From positions 36,469 to 100,468 of the forward strand of contig CAYZGO010000011.1 in NCBI GenBank assembly GCA_964478075.1: a stretch of DNA of 64,000 bases, written 5' to 3'. The stretch is from DAOUEX01 sp034430235. GTDB lineage: Bacteria > Chloroflexota > Anaerolineae > UBA2200. The translations under genes and the position numbers were made by a program. How positions within the stretch are numbered: position 1 is the first letter of the stretch; each line of letters begins with the position of its first letter. The notes beneath the pieces are model-generated. The model saw only the letters and a list, made by a program, of their open reading frames with translations, did no database searches and was not told the DNA's origin. Shown in pieces: positions 40,196 through 49,194 of the stretch.

Positions 40196-41098
40196 ATGCC
40201 CATCACAACCTTTGTACAATTGATGGCCGAGGCAAAAAAGGTTGGCCCCAAAATGGTGGCCGTGGTTGCCCCTCACGAACAGGAGATACTGCTGGCTGCT
40301 CAGGATGCTGAGCGCGAGGGCATTGCCGACTGCACGCTCGTCGGCGATCGAGACCTGATCAAAAAACTGGCTGCTGAGCATAACATTGACATAAATAGAA
40401 TGATGATTATCCATGAGACGGAGCCCAAGGTTGCGGCACGCAAAGTCATGGAATTGCTGCGCATGGGCCATGCTGACCTGGCGATGAAGGGCAAGATCGA
40501 GACAGGGGATTTCTTGCGGGCCGCTCTGGACCGCGAAGCAGGCTTGCGCGTCGGTCGTCTCCTCACTCACATTGCCGTTTTTGAGCTTCCGGGCTTTGGC
40601 CGGTTGCTGTTCGTGACTGACTCGGGCGTAGTAGTTGCGCCTACGATGCAACAGAAAGTCGAAATCGTGCAGAATGCGATCATGGTTGCGCAGCGCCTCG
40701 GGGTGGCGGAACCAAAGGTGGCCGTGCTGGCGGCGACGGAGATGGTCAATCCCAAGATTCCCACGACATTGGATGCAGCGAACCTGTCAAAGATGGCCGA
40801 TAGGGGACAGATTCAGGGCGGACTCATTGATGGGCCTCTGGCCTTGGACAACGCCATTTCTCCTGAATCGGCGGCTATCAAAGGCATTAAGGGCGCAGTT
40901 GCAGGGCATGCTGACATCCTCGTGACGCCCGACGTAGAGGCGGGGAACATGCTGGCCAAGGCTATCACCTATTTCGCGCAGGGCAAAATGGCCGCTGTGG
41001 TCGTGGGAGGCAAGTCACCCCTGATCGTGGCTTCACGCTCCGATCCGCATGAGACCAAGCTGGTCTCCATGGCTCTGGGCGTTGTCCTGGCTTCATAG
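40196..41098 (+). CDS. ptb: phosphate butyryltransferase-like enzyme
   Basis: The ATG at 40196 follows GGGGAGGAG by about 6 bases; the longer frame upstream is secA in another frame. The 300-residue protein matches the phosphate acetyl/butyryltransferase family: VVAPHEQEILLAAQDAEREG, GKIETGDFLRAALDREAGLR, FVTDSGVVVAPTMQQKVEIV and VTPDVEAGNMLAKAITYFA. It converts butyryl-CoA (or a related acyl-CoA) to the acyl phosphate. Butyrate kinase is encoded at 58820, so the Ptb-Buk pathway can be completed. The acyl specificity is inferred from the absence of the Pta N-terminal domain. Confidence 0.88.
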   Translation: MPITTFVQLMAEAKKVGPKMVAVVAPHEQEILLAAQDAEREGIADCTLVGDRDLIKKLAAEHNIDINRMMIIHETEPKVAARKVMELLRMGHADLAMKGKIETGDFLRAALDREAGLRVGRLLTHIAVFELPGFGRLLFVTDSGVVVAPTMQQKVEIVQNAIMVAQRLGVAEPKVAVLAATEMVNPKIPTTLDAANLSKMADRGQIQGGLIDGPLALDNAISPESAAIKGIKGAVAGHADILVTPDVEAGNMLAKAITYFAQGKMAAVVVGGKSPLIVASRSDPHETKLVSMALGVVLAS

Positions 41099-41132
41099 GC
41101 TTTTCAACGCAGAGATCGCGGAAAACGCAGAG

Positions 41133-41258
41133 ATAAAGAGGGCATTCACTCGCTTGACCGAAGAAGAAGAGAGGCTCAACAAGATCACGGAAAGCATTAT
41201 CGGTTCTGCTATTGCCGTGCACCGGGCTCTGGGCCCTGGTCTTCTGGAAAGTGCGTAC
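41133..41258 (+). pseudogene. truncated GxxExxY-family protein
   Basis: A 42-codon stretch reads LTEEEERLNKITESIIGSA, IAVHRALGPGLLESAY, the N-terminal signature of GxxExxY proteins, and then breaks into unrelated sequence. The upstream bases (AACGCAGAGATCGCGGAAAA, then CGCAGAGATAAAGAGG) are a degraded copy of the CCGCAGAGACGCAGAGG repeat, in the same relative position as at the more complete gene at 58378. Confidence 0.75.
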
Positions 41259-41324
41259 TCCAGTTCGGCGGTGCTTGGAACGCTTGGTGTGAATTCCGCA
41301 TTTGATTGGTTGCAAGAGAACCCG

Positions 41325-41426
41325 CCCAGACATGAATGTCCGGGCTACGAGATAGCGCTGGCTGAACCCAGCTTAGCCCCTTTGCAAGGGGCGCTGCTCT
41401 GTAGCCCGCCGACTTCATCGGCGGGC
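41325..41426. repeat. three successive hairpins of different families
   Basis: CCCAGACATGAATGTCCGGG (about 41326-41345), GCCCCTTTGCAAGGGGC (41376-41392) and GCCCGCCG...CGGCGGGC (41404-41426) lie in a row between the truncated GxxExxY gene and the restriction system. The last could act as a transcription barrier, but there is no T-tract. Confidence 0.7.
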
Positions 41427-41464
41427 GCCGGTACTCTTAGTGGCTCTCTTGGACAGAGTATGCA

Positions 41465-43186
41465 ATGATGGATTGTTGGAGATTCGAAAAACCCAAATTG
41501 ATATACCAGGTCGGTGAGCTCAAAGCACGCGTCTACACTACAGAGCACAAGAGAGAGGATAAGACAGAGGGCAAGATCGAGGAACATCGTGACCTTGCCC
41601 CTGACCTGGGTCTTGCGCGATTCTTCCTCTGGGAGTGGACGGAGTACCGCGTTCGTGTGGACGCTGACCAAGCGCGTGTGGATATGAAGGTGTTCTTCGG
41701 AGACCAGCAGGCCACAGAGGATCCAGATAACTACCGCAAATTCAGCTACAAGAACCAAATCGGCCACAGCACGATACGGATCATGGTGGACGACCAGCCC
41801 TTGCCGCCTTTGGAAGTTGAAGTCATCTCCGAGAAGCTCAGTCTCGAAAAAGGTGATCGCCTCTACTACCCTGACTTCTACCGCGCCCTGGTAGACCAGA
41901 TTGTCGAGCACAGCGCCGCTTTGCCTTTCACATTCACTGCTCCTACCTATCACACTGTCGAGGAAAGCGCTGAGCCACCCTCGCCCCTTTTCATCTTCCA
42001 CTTTTTCAAGAACAATCGGGAGCAGCTCCAAGAAGCGTTGGAGACCATCCTGGGCAATCCACATCGCCTGCTGAGCGAGGAGGAGGATTTCGTGCCCCTC
42101 CCTCTTGTAACAGAGGTGGATGCTGACGTGCTCTTGAGCATTCTGGGCCACCCGGAACACTGGGCACGATACGAAGGCCAGGGCCTGGCTGTGGCTGAGC
42201 GGCTCAAGGTCTCGGGCGTTCGCTACGCGCCCAGCAAGGTCTGGCAACGACTGAAGGTGCATACCTTCGACACGCCAGAGAACCGTTTCGTGAAATGGTT
42301 TGTGCGGGAATTGGCTTTCTGGACTGAGGCCATCTCCAGAGGAGAGTGGCCGTGGGGCAGCATCGCTAACGAAGCTCGAAGGGAATTCGTTGACGTCAGA
42401 GGCCTCCTAGAGTCGGCTCTGCATGATGCACTGTTCGATGAGGTGGGAGAAATGGTCTACTTTCCTGCCTCCTCGCAGGTCCTGCTCAAGCGCGATGGCT
42501 ACCGCGAGCTGTTGGAGCTTTATCGCCTCTTCAACCTGGCTCGGCGCCCCCTTTTTCAACGTCTAGCGGAGGCTATTGACTCCCGTGACGTAGCAACGCT
42601 GTACGAGTACTGGTGCTTCTTCGAGCTAGTGCGCCGCTTGGAAGAGATGTGGGGCAAGGCCAGGCTGGAACTGGACTTTACCGCAGCGGAGGCACTCCGT
42701 GAAGGCAAGGTCAAGGCCAGGTTTCACGGCGCTAAGCGTGAGCTGGTCTATAACGAGGGCTTTGGGCGGGCCAAGGGCCGGAGCTACTCCGTGCCATTGC
42801 GGCCTGATTTTGTGCTGCATGAGAATGGGAAGCCGACACTCGTTTTCGATGCCAAGTTCCGCTTCGATCCCAGATCGACGCCTGCTGAGGAACAAGAGGA
42901 CACCTACGAGCGAGATGTGGCAAGGGGGGACGTGGAGCGCATTGTGAAGCGGGCCGATATCTACAAGATGCACACCTACCGCGATGCGTTGCAGACCGTT
43001 CGGGCGGCGGTGGTTCTGTTTCCGGGGAGTGAGGGCGCAGGGGAGTTCTATGACCGCAACAAGTGCGAAAAGGAACCCATTGACCTCCAGGACTTGATCG
43101 AGAAGCAATGGGAGGGCGTGGGAGCCATCCCGCTGGCACCAGGGAATCGCGACGATCATTCACTCAACGACGTAGTTGGTGATTAG
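41465..43186 (+). CDS. DUF2357 / McrC-like PD-(D/E)XK nuclease
   Basis: The 573-residue protein has an N-terminal DUF2357-type region (about residues 1-330) and a C-terminal PD-(D/E)XK nuclease domain. The catalytic core is visible in PLRPDFVLHENGKPTLVFDAKF: Asp448 (PD), Asp462 and Lys464 (D-x-K). Such McrC-like subunits form modification-dependent or LlaJI-type restriction systems with an AAA+ GTPase partner. That partner is encoded 16 bases downstream. In E. coli the order is mcrB then mcrC; here the nuclease comes first. The protein is likely cytoplasmic and acts on invading DNA, cleaving only when the motor subunit is loaded. Start codons at 41465 and 41468 are both possible. Confidence 0.85.
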   Translation: MMDCWRFEKPKLIYQVGELKARVYTTEHKREDKTEGKIEEHRDLAPDLGLARFFLWEWTEYRVRVDADQARVDMKVFFGDQQATEDPDNYRKFSYKNQIGHSTIRIMVDDQPLPPLEVEVISEKLSLEKGDRLYYPDFYRALVDQIVEHSAALPFTFTAPTYHTVEESAEPPSPLFIFHFFKNNREQLQEALETILGNPHRLLSEEEDFVPLPLVTEVDADVLLSILGHPEHWARYEGQGLAVAERLKVSGVRYAPSKVWQRLKVHTFDTPENRFVKWFVRELAFWTEAISRGEWPWGSIANEARREFVDVRGLLESALHDALFDEVGEMVYFPASSQVLLKRDGYRELLELYRLFNLARRPLFQRLAEAIDSRDVATLYEYWCFFELVRRLEEMWGKARLELDFTAAEALREGKVKARFHGAKRELVYNEGFGRAKGRSYSVPLRPDFVLHENGKPTLVFDAKFRFDPRSTPAEEQEDTYERDVARGDVERIVKRADIYKMHTYRDALQTVRAAVVLFPGSEGAGEFYDRNKCEKEPIDLQDLIEKQWEGVGAIPLAPGNRDDHSLNDVVGD

Positions 43187-43202
43187 ACGTGAGGGAAAAC
43201 AC

Positions 43203-45446
43203 ATGGTAGATCAAATCGCTGAATTGGCAAAGTTGCTTTCATCCACGTCTCTCACTGACGCAGAGTTCACAGATCCCGATTTGTGGGAGAAGCAAGTTCG
43301 CCCTATTACTCGACCCTTTTTGGAAGCAGTTATGGAGCGATTCCGCACTAGGGTCACGAACGAACTGGAAACAACACTCGAGATCAAATACAGAAAGCCG
43401 CGGCCGCCAAAGCCGAGGAAAGTAGAAACGCGGGACTACGGTCGAGTTGACATCCCTGTCAAGAGCGAAGGGATCAAGGGCTTCGCTGTAGGCATCCGCC
43501 TTGGTGTCAGCGACTACTTGGAAAATGAGCTGGTCTGGGGTGCCAGTTGGTGGGGGAAACAAGAGGTGGCTCCCAGAGTGGAAGATCTCTTCAACAAGAT
43601 TAGGGACAAAGCCAAAGGGGAAGAAGCAAGGACAGTCGTGAATTTACTGTTTAGTGGAGGAGGACGATACTGCTATCTTGCGAGATCCCTCTCGCCTTCG
43701 GAACTCCGCTCCCGAGATGAACAAGATCTGATTGAGGAAATGGCTGCAGACCTTGCCAGCGTTTATGACAGAGGCCGCAAGATAGCCGAGGAGATTGAGG
43801 TAGAGGAAGGGAAGACGGAGGAGAACACTGGCATTTTAGGTCGGTACTTCATCTCCCAAGGCTTCAACTTCACTTCCCACCAGCTCGCCACCTTCTACAC
43901 CGCCCTCAAGACCAAGGGCTTCGTCATCCTCTCCGGACTTTCCGGCACAGGGAAGACCAAGCTGGCGCAGTTGTTCGCAGAGTTGATGGCTTCGAAAGTC
44001 GAATTGCTCGAAGAGCCGGAGATCAGCGAGTTCGACATTCCAGTCCGGGTACAGCCTTACATGCTGAAGTATGCACGGATGATCATCCCCAAAGGCTACT
44101 GGAAACTGATAGATGTCCCTCCAGCAGGGGAAACAGTTGAAGTTGAAGTCTCCTTTGACGGACGAAAAGAGGAGTGTAAATTCGGTCACGCAGCATACTC
44201 GGGAACGGACTACCTGGCGCTCTATCTCAGGGGAGAGGTGAAGAAATGGTTCGTCTCCTCCTTCCAGCAAGGCGACATTGTGCTGCTGGAGCCGATCGTA
44301 GATGAAGAGAGCAACTTTGTTGGTTTCAGGTTCTCACAGCCCAAAGTCAGACGGGTCACAACGCGCGAAGAAAACCGTCGGTTCGTGTCCGTGCGTCCCG
44401 ACTGGCGAGATAGCAAGAGTCTGTTGGGGTACTTCAACCCCCTGACAGGAAGCTTTGAATCCACAGAGTTTCTACGCTTTGTTCTGAACGCCATCGAGGA
44501 ATACCAGGAGCGAGGTGAGGAAGCGTTTGCGCGTTTCATTATCCTGGATGAGATGAACCTGGCCCGCGTGGAGTACTACTTCGCCGACTTTCTCAGCGTA
44601 TTGGAGTCAGGGCGCGCCAAAGACGGCTGGACCAAGGAGGACATCGCTCTCCATGATTTCCGAACTCCAGTCGAGGACGCTGGCGGTAACCCCATCCCTG
44701 CCCAGATTAAGCTTCCACCCAACCTCTACTTCGCGGGCACGGTCAATGTGGATGAGACGACTTACATGTTCAGCCCCAAAGTCCTGGACCGCGCCTTCAC
44801 TATCGAGTTCACCGAGGTAGATTTTGAGCACTACCCCCTGCAGGAAGGTGAGGGGCTATCTCAAGAGGAATTAGAGAACTTGCGTCAGCGGTTGTTGAAG
44901 GACTTTGCACGGGGTGGCAAGTTCGCCATAGTGGGCAAGGGAACCATCGCCGCATTCGCCGCTCGGCATCCAACGTACGGGGAACAGCTCGACCGCCTTA
45001 AGGCTCTGCTTCAACCCTATGACCTTCACTTTGCCTACCGCGTCTTCGATGAGATCATCGCCTTCCTTGCCAATGTGCAGGGCTCGCCCGTCTCTGATGG
45101 ATTCGCTGACCTTGACGATGCCTTCGACACAGCCGTACTGATGAAGGTATTACCCAAGTTCCATGGTCCAAAAGGGAAGTTAGAGGAGCCGCTATTAAGC
45201 GTCCTGAACTGGGCTCGCAAGCGAAATGCACCAGAAGTGAAGAAGGAAGACTTGAAGGACCAGAAGGAATGGTTAGCCTTGATTACGGACCTGAGGACAC
45301 TTTTGCCCGTGCCGACAACTGAAAGTGGCGAGATGGCGGAGGATACGCAGGTCAAGGCAGCGGATTTCGCTTACCCCCGCACCGCTTTGAAGGCGCTGCG
45401 CATGCTCCACGCTTTGTACACTACCGGCTTCGCCAGCTTTGCGTAA
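43203..45446 (+). CDS. McrB-like AAA+ GTPase with an inserted domain
   Basis: The 747-residue protein has a long N-terminal region (residues 1-230) that probably recognises DNA. The AAA+ GTPase core has Walker A GLSGTGKT (Gly245, Lys251), Walker B FIILDEMNLARVE (Asp449, Glu450) and the signature GTVNVDETT followed by FSPKVLDRAF. Walker A and B are 198 residues apart, against about 100 in E. coli McrB. The extra part, about residues 275-400 (KGYWKLIDVPPAGETVEVEV, GTDYLALYLRGEVKKWF, FQQGDIVLLEP), is strand-rich and looks like a folded insert, possibly a B3/EcoRII-N-like barrel. It forms the motor of the two-gene system. Confidence 0.85.
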   Translation: MVDQIAELAKLLSSTSLTDAEFTDPDLWEKQVRPITRPFLEAVMERFRTRVTNELETTLEIKYRKPRPPKPRKVETRDYGRVDIPVKSEGIKGFAVGIRLGVSDYLENELVWGASWWGKQEVAPRVEDLFNKIRDKAKGEEARTVVNLLFSGGGRYCYLARSLSPSELRSRDEQDLIEEMAADLASVYDRGRKIAEEIEVEEGKTEENTGILGRYFISQGFNFTSHQLATFYTALKTKGFVILSGLSGTGKTKLAQLFAELMASKVELLEEPEISEFDIPVRVQPYMLKYARMIIPKGYWKLIDVPPAGETVEVEVSFDGRKEECKFGHAAYSGTDYLALYLRGEVKKWFVSSFQQGDIVLLEPIVDEESNFVGFRFSQPKVRRVTTREENRRFVSVRPDWRDSKSLLGYFNPLTGSFESTEFLRFVLNAIEEYQERGEEAFARFIILDEMNLARVEYYFADFLSVLESGRAKDGWTKEDIALHDFRTPVEDAGGNPIPAQIKLPPNLYFAGTVNVDETTYMFSPKVLDRAFTIEFTEVDFEHYPLQEGEGLSQEELENLRQRLLKDFARGGKFAIVGKGTIAAFAARHPTYGEQLDRLKALLQPYDLHFAYRVFDEIIAFLANVQGSPVSDGFADLDDAFDTAVLMKVLPKFHGPKGKLEEPLLSVLNWARKRNAPEVKKEDLKDQKEWLALITDLRTLLPVPTTESGEMAEDTQVKAADFAYPRTALKALRMLHALYTTGFASFA

Positions 45447-45760
45447 TGGTGGATTCCAGCTTGACCTCTAACGATTGGGATTGCTAAATGCCTATCTGAA
45501 AAGCGGGCTCCCTGGGCTAGGAATGTGAGGGGGACGCAGATGCCTTTCCTGGAAGCGATTAAAAGCGTAGTTCACACCAAGCATTTGCAGTGCCGCGATT
45601 GCCTTGTTTAATGGGCGAGACTCCGCCTCGCACTGCAAGTGCGAGGGAACAGTGAGGTCTCCGCGTTCTCAGCGCTCTCTGCGATGAAATCCTTTTAACA
45701 AGGAGGTTGGAAGGAAATGAAAAACACAATCTACGAAGCAGTGCGGAAAGGAGGGTGCCG
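45447..45760. other. gene-free stretch between the restriction system and POR operon
   Basis: No coding frame is convincing. The stretch has CACTGCAAGTGCGAGG near 45632 and, at about 45660-45692, an inverted-orientation copy of the CCGCAGAG repeat (GCGTTCTCAGCGCTCTCTGC). Confidence 0.45.
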
Positions 45761-46312
45761 GTGATCGAAGTACGGATTCATGGCCGCGGCGGCCAGGGAG
45801 CAGTGATTGCTTCCAAGGTGCTGGCGGTCGCTGTGTTCAAGGAAGGCCGCTACGTGCAGTCCTTTCCTGCTTTCGGCGTGGAACGGCGCGGTGCTCCCGT
45901 GGCAGCTTTTACGCGCATAGACGATGAGCCTGTGCGCCTCCGCTGCCAGATCTACAACCCCGATCACGTGATGGTACTCGACCCGAGTCTGATGCAGGTG
46001 GTGGACGTCACGGCGGGGCTCAAGGAGGGCGGTTGGATTCTGATCAACAGTGAGCAGTCTCCTGCTGCGTTCAAGTTGCCGCCCGGCTTCCGGGTGGCCA
46101 CCGTGGATGCCAATGCCATTGCCATCAGGCGTCGCCTGGGGCCGCGCACTGCTCCCATCGTCAATACTGCCATTCTGGGCGCTTTCGCCAAGGTCACAGG
46201 CATTGTGAGCCTGGAGGCAGTGACGGAGGCCGTGCGCGAGTCCGTGCCGACCAAACCCGATGACAACGTGGGCGCCGCGCGTGAGGCATACGAAGCAGTG
46301 AAAGTGTCATAG
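45761..46312 (+). CDS. porG: 2-oxoacid:ferredoxin oxidoreductase gamma subunit
   Basis: I chose the GTG at 45761, since GGAGGG lies 6 bases upstream. The 183-residue protein is a complete gamma subunit: IEVRIHGRGGQGAVIASKVL, FPAFGVERRGAPVAAFTRID and RTAPIVNTAILGAFAKVTG. It is the first gene of the cluster porG, flavoprotein/delta, porA, porB. The gamma subunit contributes to the CoA- and TPP-binding assembly. The product most likely oxidises pyruvate to acetyl-CoA; other 2-oxoacids are possible. Confidence 0.93.
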   Translation: MIEVRIHGRGGQGAVIASKVLAVAVFKEGRYVQSFPAFGVERRGAPVAAFTRIDDEPVRLRCQIYNPDHVMVLDPSLMQVVDVTAGLKEGGWILINSEQSPAAFKLPPGFRVATVDANAIAIRRRLGPRTAPIVNTAILGAFAKVTGIVSLEAVTEAVRESVPTKPDDNVGAAREAYEAVKVS

Positions 46313-46327
46313 GAGGACAGTGCCGTC

Positions 46328-48052
46328 ATGTCTGAGAAAATCGTCTTCAAAACCGAGGCCGACATGCCGCTCTTGCCCATGTCATTGGATACCACTCTGT
46401 ATAACAAGACGGGCTCGTGGAGGTACGTTCGGCCTATCTATCGCGACAAGACACCGCCTTGCAACCAGGCCTGTCCCGCTGGTGAGGACATTGTGGCTTA
46501 CCTGAGGCTGGTTGACAAAGGTGAGTATGAGCAGGCAAGACAGAGAATACTAGAAGAGAATCCCTTCCCCGGAGTGTGCGGTCGGGTTTGCGGGCATCCA
46601 TGTGAGTCGGAGTGCAACCGGGCGCAGTTGGGCGGGGCCATTGCTATCCATGCTATGGAGAGGTTTCTGGCGGATCTCCCGCTGGAACGCAAGCTGCTTA
46701 CACCGGAACCGACCGCGCCCGCTGGAGCCAAAGTGGCTGTGATTGGTTCCGGGCCGGCCGGCCTGTCCTGTGCCTATCAATTGGCCCGTCGTGGGTACCA
46801 CGTCACGGTGTTCGAAGCATTGCCTGTGGCGGGGGGCATGATGCGTGTGGGCATTCCCTCCTACAGGCTGCCGCGTGAGGTGTTGGATGCCGAGATTGCT
46901 GCCATTGCAGCGCTGGGCGTTGAAATCCGGACTGGCATGCGCCTGGGGGAGAACTTTAGCTGGGAGCATTTGAACGCTTACGGCGCCGTATTCCTCGCCG
47001 TGGGCCAGCATCGCAGCCGGAAGCTGAACGTCCCGGGCGAGGATGCTCAGGGCGTGCTGCCAGGTCTCGACTTCTTGCGCCAGGTCAACCTGGGTCAGAA
47101 AGTGAAAGTCGGCCCCCAAGTTGCAGTGATAGGTGGCGGTAACACGGCCATGGATGCGGCCCGTTCTGCACTGCGGCTTGGCGCAGATGTAACCGTCCTC
47201 TACAGGCGTTCGCGGAAGGAGATGCCGGCCATCAGCGAAGAAATCGAAGAGGCCGAGCAAGAAGGTGTCAGACTTGAGTACCTCAGTGCACCGGTGGAGA
47301 TACTGACCGCACGCAAGAAAGTCACTGGCCTCAGATGTGTGCGCATGCGGTTAGGCGAGCCAGATGAGAGCGGGCGTCGTCGTCCCGAACCCATCGCTGG
47401 CTCCGAGTACACTATAGAAGACGTGGACACTGTCATCCCTGCTCTGGGTCAGGAAGCAGACCTCTCGTTCTTGGACAAGGGGGTGCGCACCAGGGGTGAC
47501 ATGATCGTGACCAATGAGGCTGGGACTACATCACGCCAGGCACTTTTTGCCGGCGGAGATGCGGCGACAGGCTTTGGCACAGTGGCCCACGCTATTGGTT
47601 CTGGGAAGCGCGCCGCACTGGCGATTGACAAGTTCCTGCGAGGCGAGGCGCTGGATGACTTCCCGCCGCTGACCGAGCACGTACACGCTGCGCCCAGGGA
47701 CGTTGACCCCACTGTAGTGCATTTCGAGGATCTGAATCTGGCCTATTTCACTGAGGAGGAGCGCACCCCACAGCCGCAGCGTGCAGTTTCTGAACGGATC
47801 AAGGACTTTGGCGAGGTCAATCTGGGCTTTGCTGAGAAGGACGCACTTTGTGAGGCTGAGCGCTGCTTCAGTTGTGGAACGTGCAATCAGTGCGACACTT
47901 GCTGGCTGTACTGTCCCGATGTGTGTATCCTTCGGGTGGATCATGAGGGATACGAGGTCAACTATGACTACTGTAAGGGCTGCGGCGTTTGTGTCGAGGA
48001 GTGCCCGCGCGACGCCATCTCAATGGAGGAGGAGCTAAAATGGAGAAAGTGA
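46328..48052 (+). CDS. NAD(P)H-linked flavoprotein fused to a POR delta-type ferredoxin
   Basis: The 574-residue protein has three parts. A GltD-type 4Fe-4S domain comes first (PPCNQACPAGEDIVAY and CGRVCGHPCESECNRA). A pyridine nucleotide-disulphide oxidoreductase follows, with FAD motif VIGSGPAGLSCAYQLARRG and NAD(P) motif VIGGGNTAMDAARSAL. The last 90 residues form a delta-subunit domain with two 4Fe-4S clusters (CNQCDTCWLYCPDVC, CKGCGVCVEECPRD). In most organisms porD is a separate small gene. The fusion suggests direct electron transfer between pyruvate oxidation and NAD(P)H, as in NfnB-like systems. Its end overlaps porA by 13 bases. Confidence 0.92.
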   Translation: MSEKIVFKTEADMPLLPMSLDTTLYNKTGSWRYVRPIYRDKTPPCNQACPAGEDIVAYLRLVDKGEYEQARQRILEENPFPGVCGRVCGHPCESECNRAQLGGAIAIHAMERFLADLPLERKLLTPEPTAPAGAKVAVIGSGPAGLSCAYQLARRGYHVTVFEALPVAGGMMRVGIPSYRLPREVLDAEIAAIAALGVEIRTGMRLGENFSWEHLNAYGAVFLAVGQHRSRKLNVPGEDAQGVLPGLDFLRQVNLGQKVKVGPQVAVIGGGNTAMDAARSALRLGADVTVLYRRSRKEMPAISEEIEEAEQEGVRLEYLSAPVEILTARKKVTGLRCVRMRLGEPDESGRRRPEPIAGSEYTIEDVDTVIPALGQEADLSFLDKGVRTRGDMIVTNEAGTTSRQALFAGGDAATGFGTVAHAIGSGKRAALAIDKFLRGEALDDFPPLTEHVHAAPRDVDPTVVHFEDLNLAYFTEEERTPQPQRAVSERIKDFGEVNLGFAEKDALCEAERCFSCGTCNQCDTCWLYCPDVCILRVDHEGYEVNYDYCKGCGVCVEECPRDAISMEEELKWRK

Positions 48053-49194
48053 TAATGGGCAACCACGCTGTATCCTACGGGATACAGTTGGCCCGTGCCC
48101 AGGTCATCGCTGCCTATCCGATCACGCCGCAGACGCAGATTGTGGAGATGCTTTCCGAGTTCTGCGCTGATGGCTTGCTAGATGCCAAGTTCATCAAAGT
48201 TGAGTCCGAGCATTCGGCGATGGCTGCCACTGTGGGTGCTTCATTCGCCGGGGCTCGTGCGTGTACTGCTACCTCCTCGCACGGCCTGGCACTGATGCAC
48301 GAAGTGCTGCACTGGGCGGCTGGTTCGCGGCTGCCCATCGTGATGGCCAATGTCAACCGCGCCATGGGTCCTGGCTGGTCCGTGTGGACCGAGCAGACGG
48401 ACAGCCTGGCGCAGCGCGATACTGGCTGGCTGCAGTTTTACTGCGAGACCAACCAGGAAGTGCTGGATACTGTCATTCAAGCGTTCAAGATTGCAGAGAC
48501 GATTTTCCTGCCCATCATGGTCGTGTTGGATGCCTTTGTGCTCTCGCATACACAGGAACCAGTTGACATTCCCGACCAAGCGACGGTGGACAGTTTCCTG
48601 CCCCCTTATGAGGCGAAATTCAGGCTGCAACCGGGTGACCCGCGTGCTTTTGGCGGTCTCCTGGCTCCTGACCACTACATGGAGATGCGCTACAAGATGC
48701 AGAGGGCCATGGAAGAAGCGGTGGCCGTCACGAGCCAGGTGGGTGCCGAGTTCGGGAAGGTCTTCGGACGCAGCTACGACGTCGTGGAAAAGTATCGCAT
48801 GGACGATGCCGAGATAGTGCTGGTCACTTGCAGCAGCATCACCAGTACCTCCCGCGTGGTCGTGGACGAGTTGAGGACAAAGGGGGAGAAGGTGGGCTTG
48901 TTGAAGATGCGCTTGTTCCGCCCGTTCCCCTTTGCCGCTGTGCAGGAGGCTCTGGCTGGGGCGAAGAAGGTGGCGGTGGTTGACCGCAACATATCCTTCG
49001 GCCATGGCGGCATCTTTGCGGCTGAAATCAAGTCGGCACTGTACGGCGGGGCTCACCATCCGCTCATTTTCCCTTTCATCATTGGTTTGGGCGGACGCGA
49101 CGTCACGCCGCAGTCCATTCGCAACATTGTGAGCTACACACAGGAGCATGACAAGCCGGGCGAGGATATCATCTGGATGGAGGTGAAGAGGTGA
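48040..49194 (+). CDS. porA: 2-oxoacid:ferredoxin oxidoreductase alpha subunit
   Basis: GGAGGAG lies 5 bases before the ATG at 48040. The 384-residue protein has the alpha-subunit pattern: AAYPITPQTQIVEMLSEF (TPP site), VESEHSAMAATVGASFAGAR and SSHGLALMHEVLHWAAGSRL. It binds TPP and 2-oxoacid with the beta subunit. Overlap with the flavoprotein gene and with porB (ATGA-type overlap GTGAG at 49191) shows tight operon structure. Confidence 0.93.
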   Translation: MEKVIMGNHAVSYGIQLARAQVIAAYPITPQTQIVEMLSEFCADGLLDAKFIKVESEHSAMAATVGASFAGARACTATSSHGLALMHEVLHWAAGSRLPIVMANVNRAMGPGWSVWTEQTDSLAQRDTGWLQFYCETNQEVLDTVIQAFKIAETIFLPIMVVLDAFVLSHTQEPVDIPDQATVDSFLPPYEAKFRLQPGDPRAFGGLLAPDHYMEMRYKMQRAMEEAVAVTSQVGAEFGKVFGRSYDVVEKYRMDDAEIVLVTCSSITSTSRVVVDELRTKGEKVGLLKMRLFRPFPFAAVQEALAGAKKVAVVDRNISFGHGGIFAAEIKSALYGGAHHPLIFPFIIGLGGRDVTPQSIRNIVSYTQEHDKPGEDIIWMEVKR

